Assembly: GCA_946548085.1 (NCBI GenBank)
Contig: CAMNPN010000057.1
Span: 1 to 56,610 of the forward strand
Source: an uncultured Prevotella sp.
GTDB taxonomy: Bacteria > Bacteroidota > Bacteroidia > Bacteroidales > Bacteroidaceae
Length of the DNA stretch: 56,610 nt
Reading direction: 5' to 3'
The position numbers and the translations under genes are program-made. The notes beneath the pieces were generated by a model. That model did not search any database, had not been told where the DNA came from, and was given only the letters and a program-made list of their open reading frames with translations. This document shows, in pieces, positions 41,882-50,004 of this stretch (positions within the stretch are counted from its first letter, which is position 1; each line of letters opens with the position of its first letter).

Positions 41882-43024
41882 TTATTTCGGCAATAACAGC
41901 ACGATGGTCTGCAGGGCGAAGTCGAAGAACACGATCTTCGCATTGGCATTCTGCCCGATGTCGCGCAGCGCCAGATTGGCCAGGTCGCTGATAGGTAGTA
42001 TGTTGTTTTCGTTGATGAACCGGGCGAAGTTGTTGGCGAAGGCCTCCTCCTCCGACGTCATGTAGTTCAGGTCTTCTTCCTGGAAATTGTACACGAAGCT
42101 CTCGCGCGTCATCCTGAGGAAGTAGGTGAGCCATCGCCGCTGTTTCTCGCGCCCCATCGCTGCCATCTGCTCGCTCCATTTGCGCAGGTCCTTGATCTTT
42201 CGTTGGTAGGCCAGCCGCATCAGCGTCTTGTACATGTCGAGGAACAAGCCTTTCTCGGAGTCGGCCTGCAACTCCTCGACGGCGGCTATCCAGTTGCCGT
42301 TAGCCAGCCTTGCTATGCGCCGGGCAGCGTCTTCGTCGATGCCTCGCCGCTCGATGAGTGCCTGGCGGATAGACTCATTGTCGGTCTTCTTGATGTCGAT
42401 ACGCTGCACGCGGCTGCGGATGGTCTCCAGCAGTTTTTCGGGTTCTTCCGACACCATGATGAAGACGGTCTGCTGGGGTGGTTCCTCGATGAGTTTCAGC
42501 AGTTTGTTGGCGCACTCGATGTTCATGCGCTCCGGCAGCCAGATGATGCTCACCTTATAGCCTCCCTGGCTCGACTTGAGCGACAGTTTCTTCACGAGGT
42601 CGTCGCTCTCGCCGGCGGTGATGATGGCCTGTTGGTTCTCGCCGCCCATCGCCTCCATCCATGCCTCCATCGTGAAGTAGGGGCTCTGCATCACCAGTTC
42701 GTGCCATTCGCGTGCGAAATCGTCGCTCACGGGCTTGTAGTCGCTCTTCATCGACGGCAGTTTGATGGTGGGGTAGGTGAAATGGAGGTCGGGGTGCTCC
42801 AGCTTTTCGAGCATGGGGTTTTCTTGAGGAGGGAGGGTAGGGGAGTTAGGGTTATTAGGGCGATTTGGATTGAGCAGATAGCAGCCAAAGGCGATGGCCA
42901 GTGCCAGTTTGCCGCTGCCAACGGGGCCGCAGAGCATCAGGGCGTGGGGCAGACGGTCTTCGCTCACCATCTGCATCAGCCGTTCCTTGGCCTCCTGCTG
43001 TCCTATCACCTCACTCCAGGTCAT
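41882..43024 (-). CDS. holB: DNA polymerase III delta' subunit
   Basis: 380 residues, AAA+ clamp-loader subunit. Visible: MTWSEVIGQQEAKERLMQM, HALMLCGPVGSGKLALAIAF (degenerate P-loop), VSIIWLPERMNIECANKLLK, LIEEPPQQTVFIMVSE and ETIRSRVQRIDI. The Cys-rich zinc module expected after LL is absent: NPNRPNNPNSPTLPPQENP stands in its place, encoded by CCCTAAC-like repeats (42825-42862). It lies 6 nt after metF and before ricT. Confidence 0.9.
   Translation of the reverse strand: MTWSEVIGQQEAKERLMQMVSEDRLPHALMLCGPVGSGKLALAIAFGCYLLNPNRPNNPNSPTLPPQENPMLEKLEHPDLHFTYPTIKLPSMKSDYKPVSDDFAREWHELVMQSPYFTMEAWMEAMGGENQQAIITAGESDDLVKKLSLKSSQGGYKVSIIWLPERMNIECANKLLKLIEEPPQQTVFIMVSEEPEKLLETIRSRVQRIDIKKTDNESIRQALIERRGIDEDAARRIARLANGNWIAAVEELQADSEKGLFLDMYKTLMRLAYQRKIKDLRKWSEQMAAMGREKQRRWLTYFLRMTRESFVYNFQEEDLNYMTSEEEAFANNFARFINENNILPISDLANLALRDIGQNANAKIVFFDFALQTIVLLLPK
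42825..42862. repeat. CCCTAAC-type repeat inside holB
   Basis: On the minus strand, CCCTAATAACCCTAACTCCC followed by CTACCCTCCCTCCTC: degenerate heptamers read in frame as a Pro/Asn-rich linker in place of the usual zinc-binding cysteines. Confidence 0.65.
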
Positions 43025-43030
43025 TCTCTA

Positions 43031-43984
43031 TTATAGCCGTTTCACGATCTCGCATACCGATTCCACCGCCGAGACGGTGTAGAAGTGTATGTTGTTCACG
43101 CCGTGGGCGTAGAGTTCCTTGCATTGCGCCACAGTCCACTCGATGCCCAGCAGGCGGGCGTCGTCGTCGGTCTTGCACTTCACGATCTCGCGGGCCAGCG
43201 GCTCGGGGATGTCGCAGTGGAATGTCTTCGGCACCACCGTCAGTTGCGAGAGTTTCGCCATCGGCTTGATGCCGGGGATGATGGGGATGGTGATACCCAT
43301 CGCCCGCGCCTTGTCTACGAAGGTGAAGTATTTTTCGTTGTCGAAGAACAACTGGGTGACGGCATACTGTGCGCCCAGGTCTTGTTTCTCCTTCAGGTAC
43401 TGCATGTCCATCTCGAGGTTCGGCGCCTCCTCATGCTTCTCGGGATAGCAGGCTACGCCGTAGTCGAACGCCTTTCCCGGCCGCTTGATGGGTGAGCCGT
43501 CGGCGAAGAACCCCTCGTTGAAGCGCCTCACCTGCCTGATCAGGTCGGTCGTGTGGGCATGACCGCCGGGCGTGGGCACGAAGCGGTTGTCTTCCTTCGC
43601 CTTGTCGCCGCGCAGCAGCAACAGGTCGTGGATGCCGAGGAACTGCAGGTCGAGCAGTTCGTACTCGATGTCCTCGATGGTGGTGCCGCTGCAGATCAGG
43701 TGGGGCTGCACGGGGATGTTGTACCGCTGCTGTATGGCGGCGGCGATGGCCACGGTGCCTGGGCGTCGGCGGATGCGCTGGCGCTCGTACTGGCCGTTCT
43801 CCAGTTCCCGATACACGAACTCCGAGTGGTGGGTGGTGATATTGATGTAGGCGGGATCAAAGTCGCGCAGTTTGTCGATGTCGGCAAACAGTCGCTCAGT
43901 ACCCGTCCCTTTCAGCGGCGGCAGCACCTCGAACGAGAACCGCCTCGCCGTCTTATCTTGATGGATAAATCCAGTTACGCTCAT
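43031..43984 (-). CDS. metF: 5,10-Methylenetetrahydrofolate reductase
   Basis: 317 residues, FAD TIM barrel. Reduces methylene-THF to methyl-THF for methionine synthase. Visible: RFSFEVLPPLKGTGTERLF, YINITTHHSEFVYRE, VQPHLICSGTTIEDIEYELL, DLLLLRGDKAKEDNRFV, QYAVTQLFFDNEKYFTFVDK, PIIPGIKPMAKLSQL. The ATG at 43984 is used; the upstream in-frame ATG (43996) lies in the -7 box. First gene of the metF-holB-ricT-gldH unit. Confidence 0.94.
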   Translation of the reverse strand: MSVTGFIHQDKTARRFSFEVLPPLKGTGTERLFADIDKLRDFDPAYINITTHHSEFVYRELENGQYERQRIRRRPGTVAIAAAIQQRYNIPVQPHLICSGTTIEDIEYELLDLQFLGIHDLLLLRGDKAKEDNRFVPTPGGHAHTTDLIRQVRRFNEGFFADGSPIKRPGKAFDYGVACYPEKHEEAPNLEMDMQYLKEKQDLGAQYAVTQLFFDNEKYFTFVDKARAMGITIPIIPGIKPMAKLSQLTVVPKTFHCDIPEPLAREIVKCKTDDDARLLGIEWTVAQCKELYAHGVNNIHFYTVSAVESVCEIVKRL

Positions 43985-43993
43985 AATTGGGTA

Positions 43994-44001
43994 CAAAGGT
44001 A
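43994..44001 (-). promoter_or_regulatory. -7 box for metF unit
   Basis: TACCTTTG on the minus strand, ending 9 nt before the metF ATG at 43984, so the leader is very short or absent. Confidence 0.65.
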
Positions 44002-44073
44002 CGAATAAGTGAGCGAAATACCAAATTTATTGGGAAATTTCCGTGCGGAGGTGCTATATTTAAAAATTATTGC

Positions 44074-44081
44074 TACCTTTG
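44074..44081 (+). promoter_or_regulatory. -7 box for BASS-type transporter
   Basis: TACCTTTG followed by CAGCAG, 10 nt before the ATG at 44092. Divergent from the metF box 73 nt away. Confidence 0.65.
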
Positions 44082-44091
44082 CAGCAGAAAA

Positions 44092-45066
44092 ATGATAGAC
44101 GTGAAGCAATTTTTGAAAGACTGGACCCTGCCCGTGGTCATTGCCGTGGGTACGGTGGTGTACCTCGTGTTCTACTGGGTGCCTTGGCTCGATGCCGCCG
44201 CCGACACGCTGGGCGAGGTCGTCGACACGGTGTTCCCCATGATGGTGTTCTGCACGCTGTTCTCCACCTTCTGCCGAATCGACTTCCACCAGATGCGCCC
44301 TCACCGCTGGCATGTCGGCGTGCTGCTGGCGCAGATGCTGCTTGTGGCGCTCAACGTGTGGATTATCTTCGGCGTCGAGGCCAGTCCTGAGCATAAGATC
44401 CTGTGGGAGAGCGTGCTCACCTGCATCATCGGCCCCACGGCGACGGCTGCCCCTGTGGTGACGGCGAAGATCGGTGGTAATATCAACACGGTGACGGCCT
44501 TCGTCGTCATCTCCTCCTTCGCCTCGGCTCTGATGATTCCCGCGGTGTTCCCCCTGCTGGAGCGCGGGGCGGGACTGAACTTCTGGACGGCCTTCATCAT
44601 CATCCTCGAGAAACTGGCGATGGTGCTGATAGCCCCGCTGCTGCTGGGATGGTTCATGCAGCACTATGCCAAACGGGCCTGTGCGTGGATCGTCTCCATC
44701 CCCGACCTCTCGTTCTATCTCTGGGCAGTCCAACTCAGCATCACCTCTGGCGTCACCGTGCGCAATATCGTCCACAGCGATGCCGGGCTGCCTCTCTTGC
44801 TCACCATCGCCACGCTGAGCCTTGTGCTCTGTTTCTCCCTCTTCCTCATCGGACGGAGGATTGGCCGTCACCTGGGTGACGAGATCGACGGCGGACAGGC
44901 GCTCTTCCAGAAGAACACGGCCCTCTCCATCTGGGTGGCCTACACCTATCTCAATCCCGTGGCGTCTGTCGGTGCGGGCTGTTACGTGCTCTGGCAGAAC
45001 ATCGTCAACTCGGTCGAACTCTGGGAGTACCGCAGGAAGACGGGTGCAAAAAAAATCCAATCATGA
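44092..45066 (+). CDS. Bile acid:sodium symporter-like (BASS) transporter
   Basis: 324 residues with about nine or ten hydrophobic helices. The segment CIIGPTATAAPVVTAKIGGN resembles the unwound-helix crossover of BASS-fold transporters, and FQKNTALSIWVAYTYLNPVA and CYVLWQNIVNSVELW follow near the C-terminus. The substrate is unknown; bile acid, pantoate or organic acid are all possible. The ATG at 44092 is chosen because the 35 upstream residues lie upstream of and across the promoter. Single gene, divergent from metF. Confidence 0.8.
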   Translation: MIDVKQFLKDWTLPVVIAVGTVVYLVFYWVPWLDAAADTLGEVVDTVFPMMVFCTLFSTFCRIDFHQMRPHRWHVGVLLAQMLLVALNVWIIFGVEASPEHKILWESVLTCIIGPTATAAPVVTAKIGGNINTVTAFVVISSFASALMIPAVFPLLERGAGLNFWTAFIIILEKLAMVLIAPLLLGWFMQHYAKRACAWIVSIPDLSFYLWAVQLSITSGVTVRNIVHSDAGLPLLLTIATLSLVLCFSLFLIGRRIGRHLGDEIDGGQALFQKNTALSIWVAYTYLNPVASVGAGCYVLWQNIVNSVELWEYRRKTGAKKIQS

Positions 45067-45144
45067 TTAAACCTTTCGCAACGTGTTGCGTCAGATAGCG
45101 TAGTATATCTAACTTAATTAATCACTTAAAAATTACAGACAACA

Positions 45145-45654
45145 ATGAAAAAGTTAATGATGATGGTGGCCATGATGGCCGTAACGCTGGCCATGCAGGC
45201 ACAGGCAAAGTTCCACGACGTAGAGCTCAACGAGGCCAAGGGAGCCGTGAAGTGTATCAAGAGCAATCAGATGGGACAGGACATTGTGATCAACTTCACC
45301 CCCGAGGGCAAGATGTCGCAGCAGGGCATGAGCGATGCCAAATACGATGCCGACGGCTACCTGCAGAGTGCCAAGATGGAGATGATGGGCAATCAGATTG
45401 ATATCTCATACGTGTGGGAGAACGGTCGCGTGATTGGTCAGAAGATGGTTACGGGCATGGGTGCCATAGAGGCAAAGCGCACGTTTAATGATGACGGCAC
45501 AACAAAGGCTAATGTCATGGATATGGGAGGAAATCAGATGGAGATGCCGTTCACGAACTACAAGTTCGACGAGAAAGGCAATTGGATCAGCCGTACCACC
45601 GAGATGATGGGCCAGACGGTGGAGCAGACTCGCACCATCGAGTACTACGAGTAA
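45145..45654 (+). CDS. Small secreted Met-rich protein, function unknown
   Basis: 169 residues with signal peptide (MKKLMMMVAMMAVTLAMQAQ). The mature part shows beta-rich units such as TPEGKMSQQGMSDAKYDADG and YKFDEKGNWISRTTEMMGQ, reminiscent of the YD-like repeats (YD.xGN) in small Bacteroidales periplasmic proteins. It is unusually rich in methionine. No catalytic motif recognised. Its own terminator follows. Confidence 0.75.
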   Translation: MKKLMMMVAMMAVTLAMQAQAKFHDVELNEAKGAVKCIKSNQMGQDIVINFTPEGKMSQQGMSDAKYDADGYLQSAKMEMMGNQIDISYVWENGRVIGQKMVTGMGAIEAKRTFNDDGTTKANVMDMGGNQMEMPFTNYKFDEKGNWISRTTEMMGQTVEQTRTIEYYE

Positions 45655-45682
45655 ACGTGTTATAGACAGTGTGATTTATTAA

Positions 45683-45718
45683 AATCAGCGGAGCCGCCAG
45701 GCCCCGCTGATTCTTTTA
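45683..45718 (+). terminator. Rho-independent terminator
   Basis: AATCAGCGG (45683-45691) pairs with CCGCTGATT (45704-45712), then CTTTTATA. It ends the small secreted protein gene and may also serve the convergent arabinofuranosidase gene. Confidence 0.85.
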
Positions 45719-45766
45719 TATAGAACTCAATGTCGTTAATTCTTGAAATTCGTGGTCAGAAAGACA

Positions 45767-47776
45767 TTATTTCTTCACCTTGTAGATGCGGAAGGTCTTT
45801 GCACCGAGATCGTCGGTGATGGTAGAGGCCTTCTTGCCTGGGGTGACGGCGATGGTAGCGGCCTGCGGGATGATCTTCTCAGGCAGGTCGAGCGTGTTCT
45901 CGTCGTCCATGGCGTCGCTGTGGAGGGTGATAGTCTTGGCCTCGGTAGCACCGCTGACACCCTGCAGGTTCAGCGTGACAGACTGTGTGGCGTCGCTGGT
46001 GTTCACCACCTTGATGATGACCTCACCCGTCTGGCTGTCGTAGACGCTGGAGGCGAAGAGGCCGTCTTGTCCGGGCTGTCCGGCTACGGGCTGCTTCTGC
46101 ATGGTGAGCGGCAGCACGTTGGTGCCCTTGTTCATGGCGAAGAGTTGCTGCACGTAGTAACTGACGGACTTGAAGGAGCGGAGGTTGTCGAACCAGATGG
46201 CATCGGGGCGCCACTGCCAGCCCTCGACGTGGGCGAAGAGGGGAGCGTAGGTGGCCATGTGGACGATGTCGGCATTGCGCTCGATGCCCGTCATGTGAGC
46301 GGCCTCATAGAGTGAGGTCTCGAAGTGGTTCCACTTCTTGCCCTTTCCGTGGCAGGCATACTCGCCGGCAAACACACGGGGACCCTTGCGGTCGTAGGAG
46401 TCGTAGCGCAGGCCGTGGGAGAGGAACCACTCCTCGTTGCGGTAGTAGTGCTCGTCGTAGAGGTCTACCTTCAGCTGCTTCATGCGGGGCTGCAGCAGGT
46501 CGAAGTCCCAGCCCTCGCTGTTCGGGCCTGTGGTGCCGATGAGTTTCAGTGCAGGATACTTGGCGCGGAGGGCATCGCTGAACTTCTTCAGACGCTCGGT
46601 GAACACAGGGCCGAAGCCGCCGTGGGCCTCGTCGTAGTCCCACTGCTCGTTGCCCACGCCGAGGTACTTCAGGTTGAAGGGTTCGGGGTGGCCCATGTCT
46701 GCGCGCACCTTACCCCACTTCGAGTCAACGGGGCCGTTGGCAAACTCCACGAGGTCGAGGGCATCCTGGATATAGTCGTCGAGGTCGTCGAGGGCTACGT
46801 GTACACCTTTCTTTGTGGGATCAGGATTCTGGAACTGGCAGGCGAGTCCGCACGAGATGACGGGCAGGGGCTCGCAGCCGAAGTCCTCGCAGAGTTGGAA
46901 GAACTCGAAGAATCCGAGGCCGTAGCTCTGGAAGTAGTCGGGATAGAAACGGTGGCCGAAGGTGTAGTGCCAGCGGTTCTCGTTGAGTGGGCGGTTCTCG
47001 ACGGGGCCTACCGAGTTCTTCCACTGGTAGCGGCTCTCGAGGTCAGTGCCCTCAACGATGCAGCCGCCGGGGAATCGGAACACGCCGGGGTGCATGTCGG
47101 CCAGAGCCTGAGCCAGGTCGCGGCGCATGCCGTTCTCACGACCCTTCCAGGTGTCGGTGGGGAAGAGGGAGATATGCTCCACGTCAGTCGTGGCCTTGTC
47201 GCCCATGAGGAAGATGCGGAGGGCACCCTTCGGCTCGGTGATGGGTGACTTGAGCGTGGCGGTGTATTTCTTCCACTCCTTGCCGCTGATCTCGACGTTG
47301 ACGGTGGCGAAGCGCTGGTCCTCGCCCATCGTATCATTGTCGACGAAACTCACCTCCAGCGTAGACTTGCCGCCCTCGGGGCAGCGGGCCCAGAGTGAGA
47401 AGCGGTAGGTGGCGTCCTTCTTGGTGGCGATGCCGAAGAAGCCCTCGTTCTCCAGACCGGTGAACTTGTCGTTATGGCCAGCGTATTTCAGTCGCACGTA
47501 GTGGGGGTTGCGCTCGAAGGGTCCGTCGTCCTCCACCTCGAAGTTACCGAAGGCGCGCCAGCCCATGAGGCGCTCAGGGAACTCGAACGAGCGGTTCTTC
47601 ACCATCTCGGCATAGAGGCCGCCGTCGGCAGCGTAGTTGATATCCTCGAAGAAGATGCCGTACATCGTGGGCTGTACGGGGGCCCCAGGTTTCTTCGTGT
47701 TCACGTCCATGACGTGCGTCTGTGCCGTCGCCGTGAGGCTGGCGGCAAGCAGAAAGAGTGTTGTCAGTTTTCTCAT
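45767..47776 (-). CDS. Secreted alpha-L-arabinofuranosidase (GH51)
   Basis: 669 residues with signal peptide (MRKLTTLFLLAASLTATAQT). An N-terminal beta-sandwich/carbohydrate-binding-like region (about 20-210) precedes the GH51 barrel: FRFPGGCIVEGTDLESRYQW, acid/base E377 in GVGNEQWDYDE, DLYDEHYYRNEEW and nucleophile E472 in VFAGEYACHG. A C-terminal beta domain follows (VLPLTMQKQPVAGQPGQDGL). Releases arabinose from arabinan and arabinoxylan. Divergent from the sugar/H+ symporter gene, which suggests joint use of pentoses. Confidence 0.93.
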   Translation of the reverse strand: MRKLTTLFLLAASLTATAQTHVMDVNTKKPGAPVQPTMYGIFFEDINYAADGGLYAEMVKNRSFEFPERLMGWRAFGNFEVEDDGPFERNPHYVRLKYAGHNDKFTGLENEGFFGIATKKDATYRFSLWARCPEGGKSTLEVSFVDNDTMGEDQRFATVNVEISGKEWKKYTATLKSPITEPKGALRIFLMGDKATTDVEHISLFPTDTWKGRENGMRRDLAQALADMHPGVFRFPGGCIVEGTDLESRYQWKNSVGPVENRPLNENRWHYTFGHRFYPDYFQSYGLGFFEFFQLCEDFGCEPLPVISCGLACQFQNPDPTKKGVHVALDDLDDYIQDALDLVEFANGPVDSKWGKVRADMGHPEPFNLKYLGVGNEQWDYDEAHGGFGPVFTERLKKFSDALRAKYPALKLIGTTGPNSEGWDFDLLQPRMKQLKVDLYDEHYYRNEEWFLSHGLRYDSYDRKGPRVFAGEYACHGKGKKWNHFETSLYEAAHMTGIERNADIVHMATYAPLFAHVEGWQWRPDAIWFDNLRSFKSVSYYVQQLFAMNKGTNVLPLTMQKQPVAGQPGQDGLFASSVYDSQTGEVIIKVVNTSDATQSVTLNLQGVSGATEAKTITLHSDAMDDENTLDLPEKIIPQAATIAVTPGKKASTITDDLGAKTFRIYKVKK

Positions 47777-47816
47777 AATTATTATAATAGTAGTATATGA
47801 TAAGTCGTATTGGCTA

Positions 47817-47824
47817 CAAAATTA
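47817..47824 (-). promoter_or_regulatory. -7 box for GH51 gene
   Basis: TAATTTTG on the minus strand, 40 nt before the ATG at 47776. Confidence 0.6.
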
Positions 47825-47908
47825 CATAAAATAAGCGACATAATGAAACATTATATAAATTTTTAACTTATTCATCCGAAAATGTTTGGTAGTTTCAGGG
47901 AAAAGTGC

Positions 47909-47916
47909 TATTTTTG
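47909..47916 (+). promoter_or_regulatory. Promoter of sugar/H+ symporter gene
   Basis: TATTTTTG with TTTG at 47885-47888, spacer 20 nt: the clearest -33/-7 pair in the window. Leader about 105 nt. Confidence 0.75.
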
Positions 47917-47936
47917 CAGAGATTTTCAATCAGTAG

Positions 47937-47990
47937 ATGATGACGGATATACACAAGACTTTCGGAGGCTGCAATCAGCTTCGCACTTGA
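47937..47990 (+). CDS. Possible 17-residue leader ORF
   Basis: An ATGATG start in the symporter leader opens a 17-codon frame (MMTDIHKTFGGCNQLRT) that ends 37 nt before the symporter ATG. Could be a leader peptide or chance; no ribosome-binding evidence. Confidence 0.25.
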   Translation: MMTDIHKTFGGCNQLRT

Positions 47991-48027
47991 CTTGTCGACG
48001 ATATTAAATGATTAAATACATAAAATT

Positions 48028-49509
48028 ATGAACCAACAAACAGAACAGGGTAGCAGAGCCTACCTCATTTCAATCGTGATGGTCGCCGTGCTGGGCGGCT
48101 TGCTCTTCGGATATGACACGGCAGTCATCTCTGGTGCAGAGAAGGGATTACAGGCATTCTTCATGGAGGCCAAGGATTTTGCCTATACCGACGGATGGCA
48201 CGGATTCACGTCGGCATCGGCACTCATCGGCTGTATCATCGGATCGGCCATCTCTGGACTGCTGGCCACAAACCTCGGACGTAAGAAGTCGCTGATCATC
48301 GCCGGACTGCTGTTCTTTATCTCTGCCCTCGGATCGATGGAGCCTGAGTTCATGTTCTTTGAACATGGCACACCGACTTACTCGCTGCTCATCATGTTCA
48401 ACTTCTATCGTGTGATCGGCGGTATTGGAGTAGGTCTGGCTTCGGCCATCTGCCCGATGTACATCGGCGAGGTGGCGCCTTCTAATATAAGAGGTATGCT
48501 CGTCTCGTGGAACCAGTTCGCCATCATCTTCGGTCAGTTGGTGGTCTACTTTGTGAACTTCTTCATCCTGGGCGACCACATCCAGCCGCTGGTGGAGGAG
48601 ATGGGTAAGGGCCTGGCCGCCATCAACCCCGCTGCACAGTGGACGGTGACCACAGGCTGGCGCTATATGTTCGGTTCGGAGGCTGTGCCCGCAGGACTCT
48701 TTGCCCTGCTCATCTGCTTCGTGCCAGAGACACCGCGCTACCTCGTGAGCATCGGTGAGGACAAGAAGGCTGAGGGTATCCTGGCCAAGATCAACGGCAG
48801 CCTGAAGGCCCAGCAGATCCTGCAGGATATCAAGGACACGATGGTAGTGAAGACGGAGAAACTGATGACCTACGGTGCGATGTGTATCTTCATCGGCATC
48901 ATGCTCAGCGTGTTCCAGCAGGCTGTGGGCATCAACGCCGTGCTCTACTACGCACCGCGTATCTTCGGTGACATGGGTATGGACGACCCGATGATGCTGA
49001 CGGTCTTCATGGGTATCATCAATATCTCGTTCACACTGGTGGCTGTGTTCACCGTCGAGAAGTGGGGCCGTAAACCGTTGCTCATCAGTGGCTCGTTAGG
49101 TATGGCTCTTGGTGCTTTTGGCGTGGCTATGACCTTCGGAAACGACAGTCTCGCACTCGTGACGGCAGCCTCGCTGCTTATCTACAGCGCCTCGTTCATG
49201 TTCTCATGGGGCCCCATCACCTGGGTGCTCATCGCCGAGGTGTTCCCCAACACCATCCGCGGTGCTGCCGTCGCCATCGCTGTGGCCTTCCAGTGGATCT
49301 CGAACTTCATCGTCAGCTCGTCGTTCGTGCCGATGTTCAACATGCACCTCACCGAGGGCGACCACTTCGGCCATTGGTTCACCTATGGTCTCTATGGCAT
49401 CATCTGCGTAGTGGCAGCCCTGTTTGTATGGCGCCTCGTGCCTGAGACCAAGGGCAAGACGCTCGAGGATATGAGCAAGATGTGGAAAGACAGAATGGGG
49501 AAAAAGTGA
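48028..49509 (+). CDS. Sugar porter MFS transporter (XylE-like)
   Basis: 493 residues with twelve hydrophobic helices. Sugar-porter signatures: LGGLLFGYDTAVISGA (helix 1), NLGRKKSLI, YRVIGGIGVGLASAICPMYI, GEVAPSNIRGMLVSWNQFAI, FVPETPRYLV, FQQAVGINAVLYYAPRIFGD, EKWGRKPLL and RLVPETKGKTLEDM. The QQxxGINAVLYYAP motif is typical of D-xylose/H+ symporters (XylE) and their kin; arabinose or glucose are also possible. Its neighbour is a GH51 enzyme. A GTTTAC element starts 7 nt past the stop, before the response regulator. Confidence 0.9.
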   Translation: MNQQTEQGSRAYLISIVMVAVLGGLLFGYDTAVISGAEKGLQAFFMEAKDFAYTDGWHGFTSASALIGCIIGSAISGLLATNLGRKKSLIIAGLLFFISALGSMEPEFMFFEHGTPTYSLLIMFNFYRVIGGIGVGLASAICPMYIGEVAPSNIRGMLVSWNQFAIIFGQLVVYFVNFFILGDHIQPLVEEMGKGLAAINPAAQWTVTTGWRYMFGSEAVPAGLFALLICFVPETPRYLVSIGEDKKAEGILAKINGSLKAQQILQDIKDTMVVKTEKLMTYGAMCIFIGIMLSVFQQAVGINAVLYYAPRIFGDMGMDDPMMLTVFMGIINISFTLVAVFTVEKWGRKPLLISGSLGMALGAFGVAMTFGNDSLALVTAASLLIYSASFMFSWGPITWVLIAEVFPNTIRGAAVAIAVAFQWISNFIVSSSFVPMFNMHLTEGDHFGHWFTYGLYGIICVVAALFVWRLVPETKGKTLEDMSKMWKDRMGKK

Positions 49510-49516
49510 GGGATTG

Positions 49517-49608
49517 GTTTACAGTTGACGGTTTACAGTTTACAGATGATATGACTGTAGGCCGATATACCCGCAAAGGTAATCAGCTGTAAACTGTAAA
49601 CTGTAAAC
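49517..49608. repeat. GTTTAC heptamer hairpin element 6
   Basis: Arms GTTTACAGTTGACGGTTTAC.. and CTGTAAACTGTAAACTGT..; the core begins ATGATATGACTGTAGGCCGA, nearly that of element 4. It starts 7 nt past the symporter stop. Confidence 0.8.
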
Positions 49609-49622
49609 AAAATTAAAAGGAT

Positions 49623-49979
49623 ATGAAGAAGATTTTGATTGCAGAAGACAATGACAGCAACTACATCCTGATGACGTACATCCTGAAGAAGTACTATCAG
49701 TTTGAACGTGCCAAGAATGGCAAGGAGGCTGTCGAGATGGCGGAGAAGAATGAGTATGACATCGTGTTGATGGACATTAAGATGCCCGTCATGGACGGTC
49801 TGGAAGCTACCAAGGGCATCAAGGCGATCCGTCCCGACTTGCCTGTAGTGGCGCTGACGGCCAACGCCTTTGACAGCGACCGCCAGCTGGCGATGGAGGC
49901 AGGATGTGACGATTTCCTCTCCAAGCCGGTGAGCAGCGACCTCTGTCTGCAGACGATCAAGAGGCTTATAGGGGTGTAA
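49623..49979 (+). CDS. Single-domain response regulator
   Basis: 118 residues, receiver domain only. Acidic pocket in IAEDNDSNY, phospho-acceptor D51 in VLMDIKMPVMDG, conserved Thr in VVALTANAF and Lys in FLSKPVSSD. No output domain, so it acts through protein interaction like CheY/Spo0F or belongs to a phosphorelay. No kinase gene adjoins it; the sequence resembles receivers of hybrid sensor kinases. Start ATG at 49623 follows the GTTTAC element. Confidence 0.9.
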   Translation: MKKILIAEDNDSNYILMTYILKKYYQFERAKNGKEAVEMAEKNEYDIVLMDIKMPVMDGLEATKGIKAIRPDLPVVALTANAFDSDRQLAMEAGCDDFLSKPVSSDLCLQTIKRLIGV

Positions 49980-50004
49980 GGTGCTGGTAGCTGCCGACTA
50001 CGAG

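Noticed and set aside
43981..45060. 359-codon minus-strand frame opposite the BASS-type transporter
   Set aside because: Asp/Glu/His/Arg-rich antisense composition, no motifs.
45077..45090. CGCAACGTGTTGCG palindrome as terminator of the BASS-type transporter gene
   Set aside because: Only 6-bp stem with a 2-nt loop and no following T-run; could equally be an operator or chance.
46325..47248. 307-codon plus-strand frame opposite the GH51 gene
   Set aside because: Antisense shadow; Val/Glu/Ala/Leu-rich with no family pattern.
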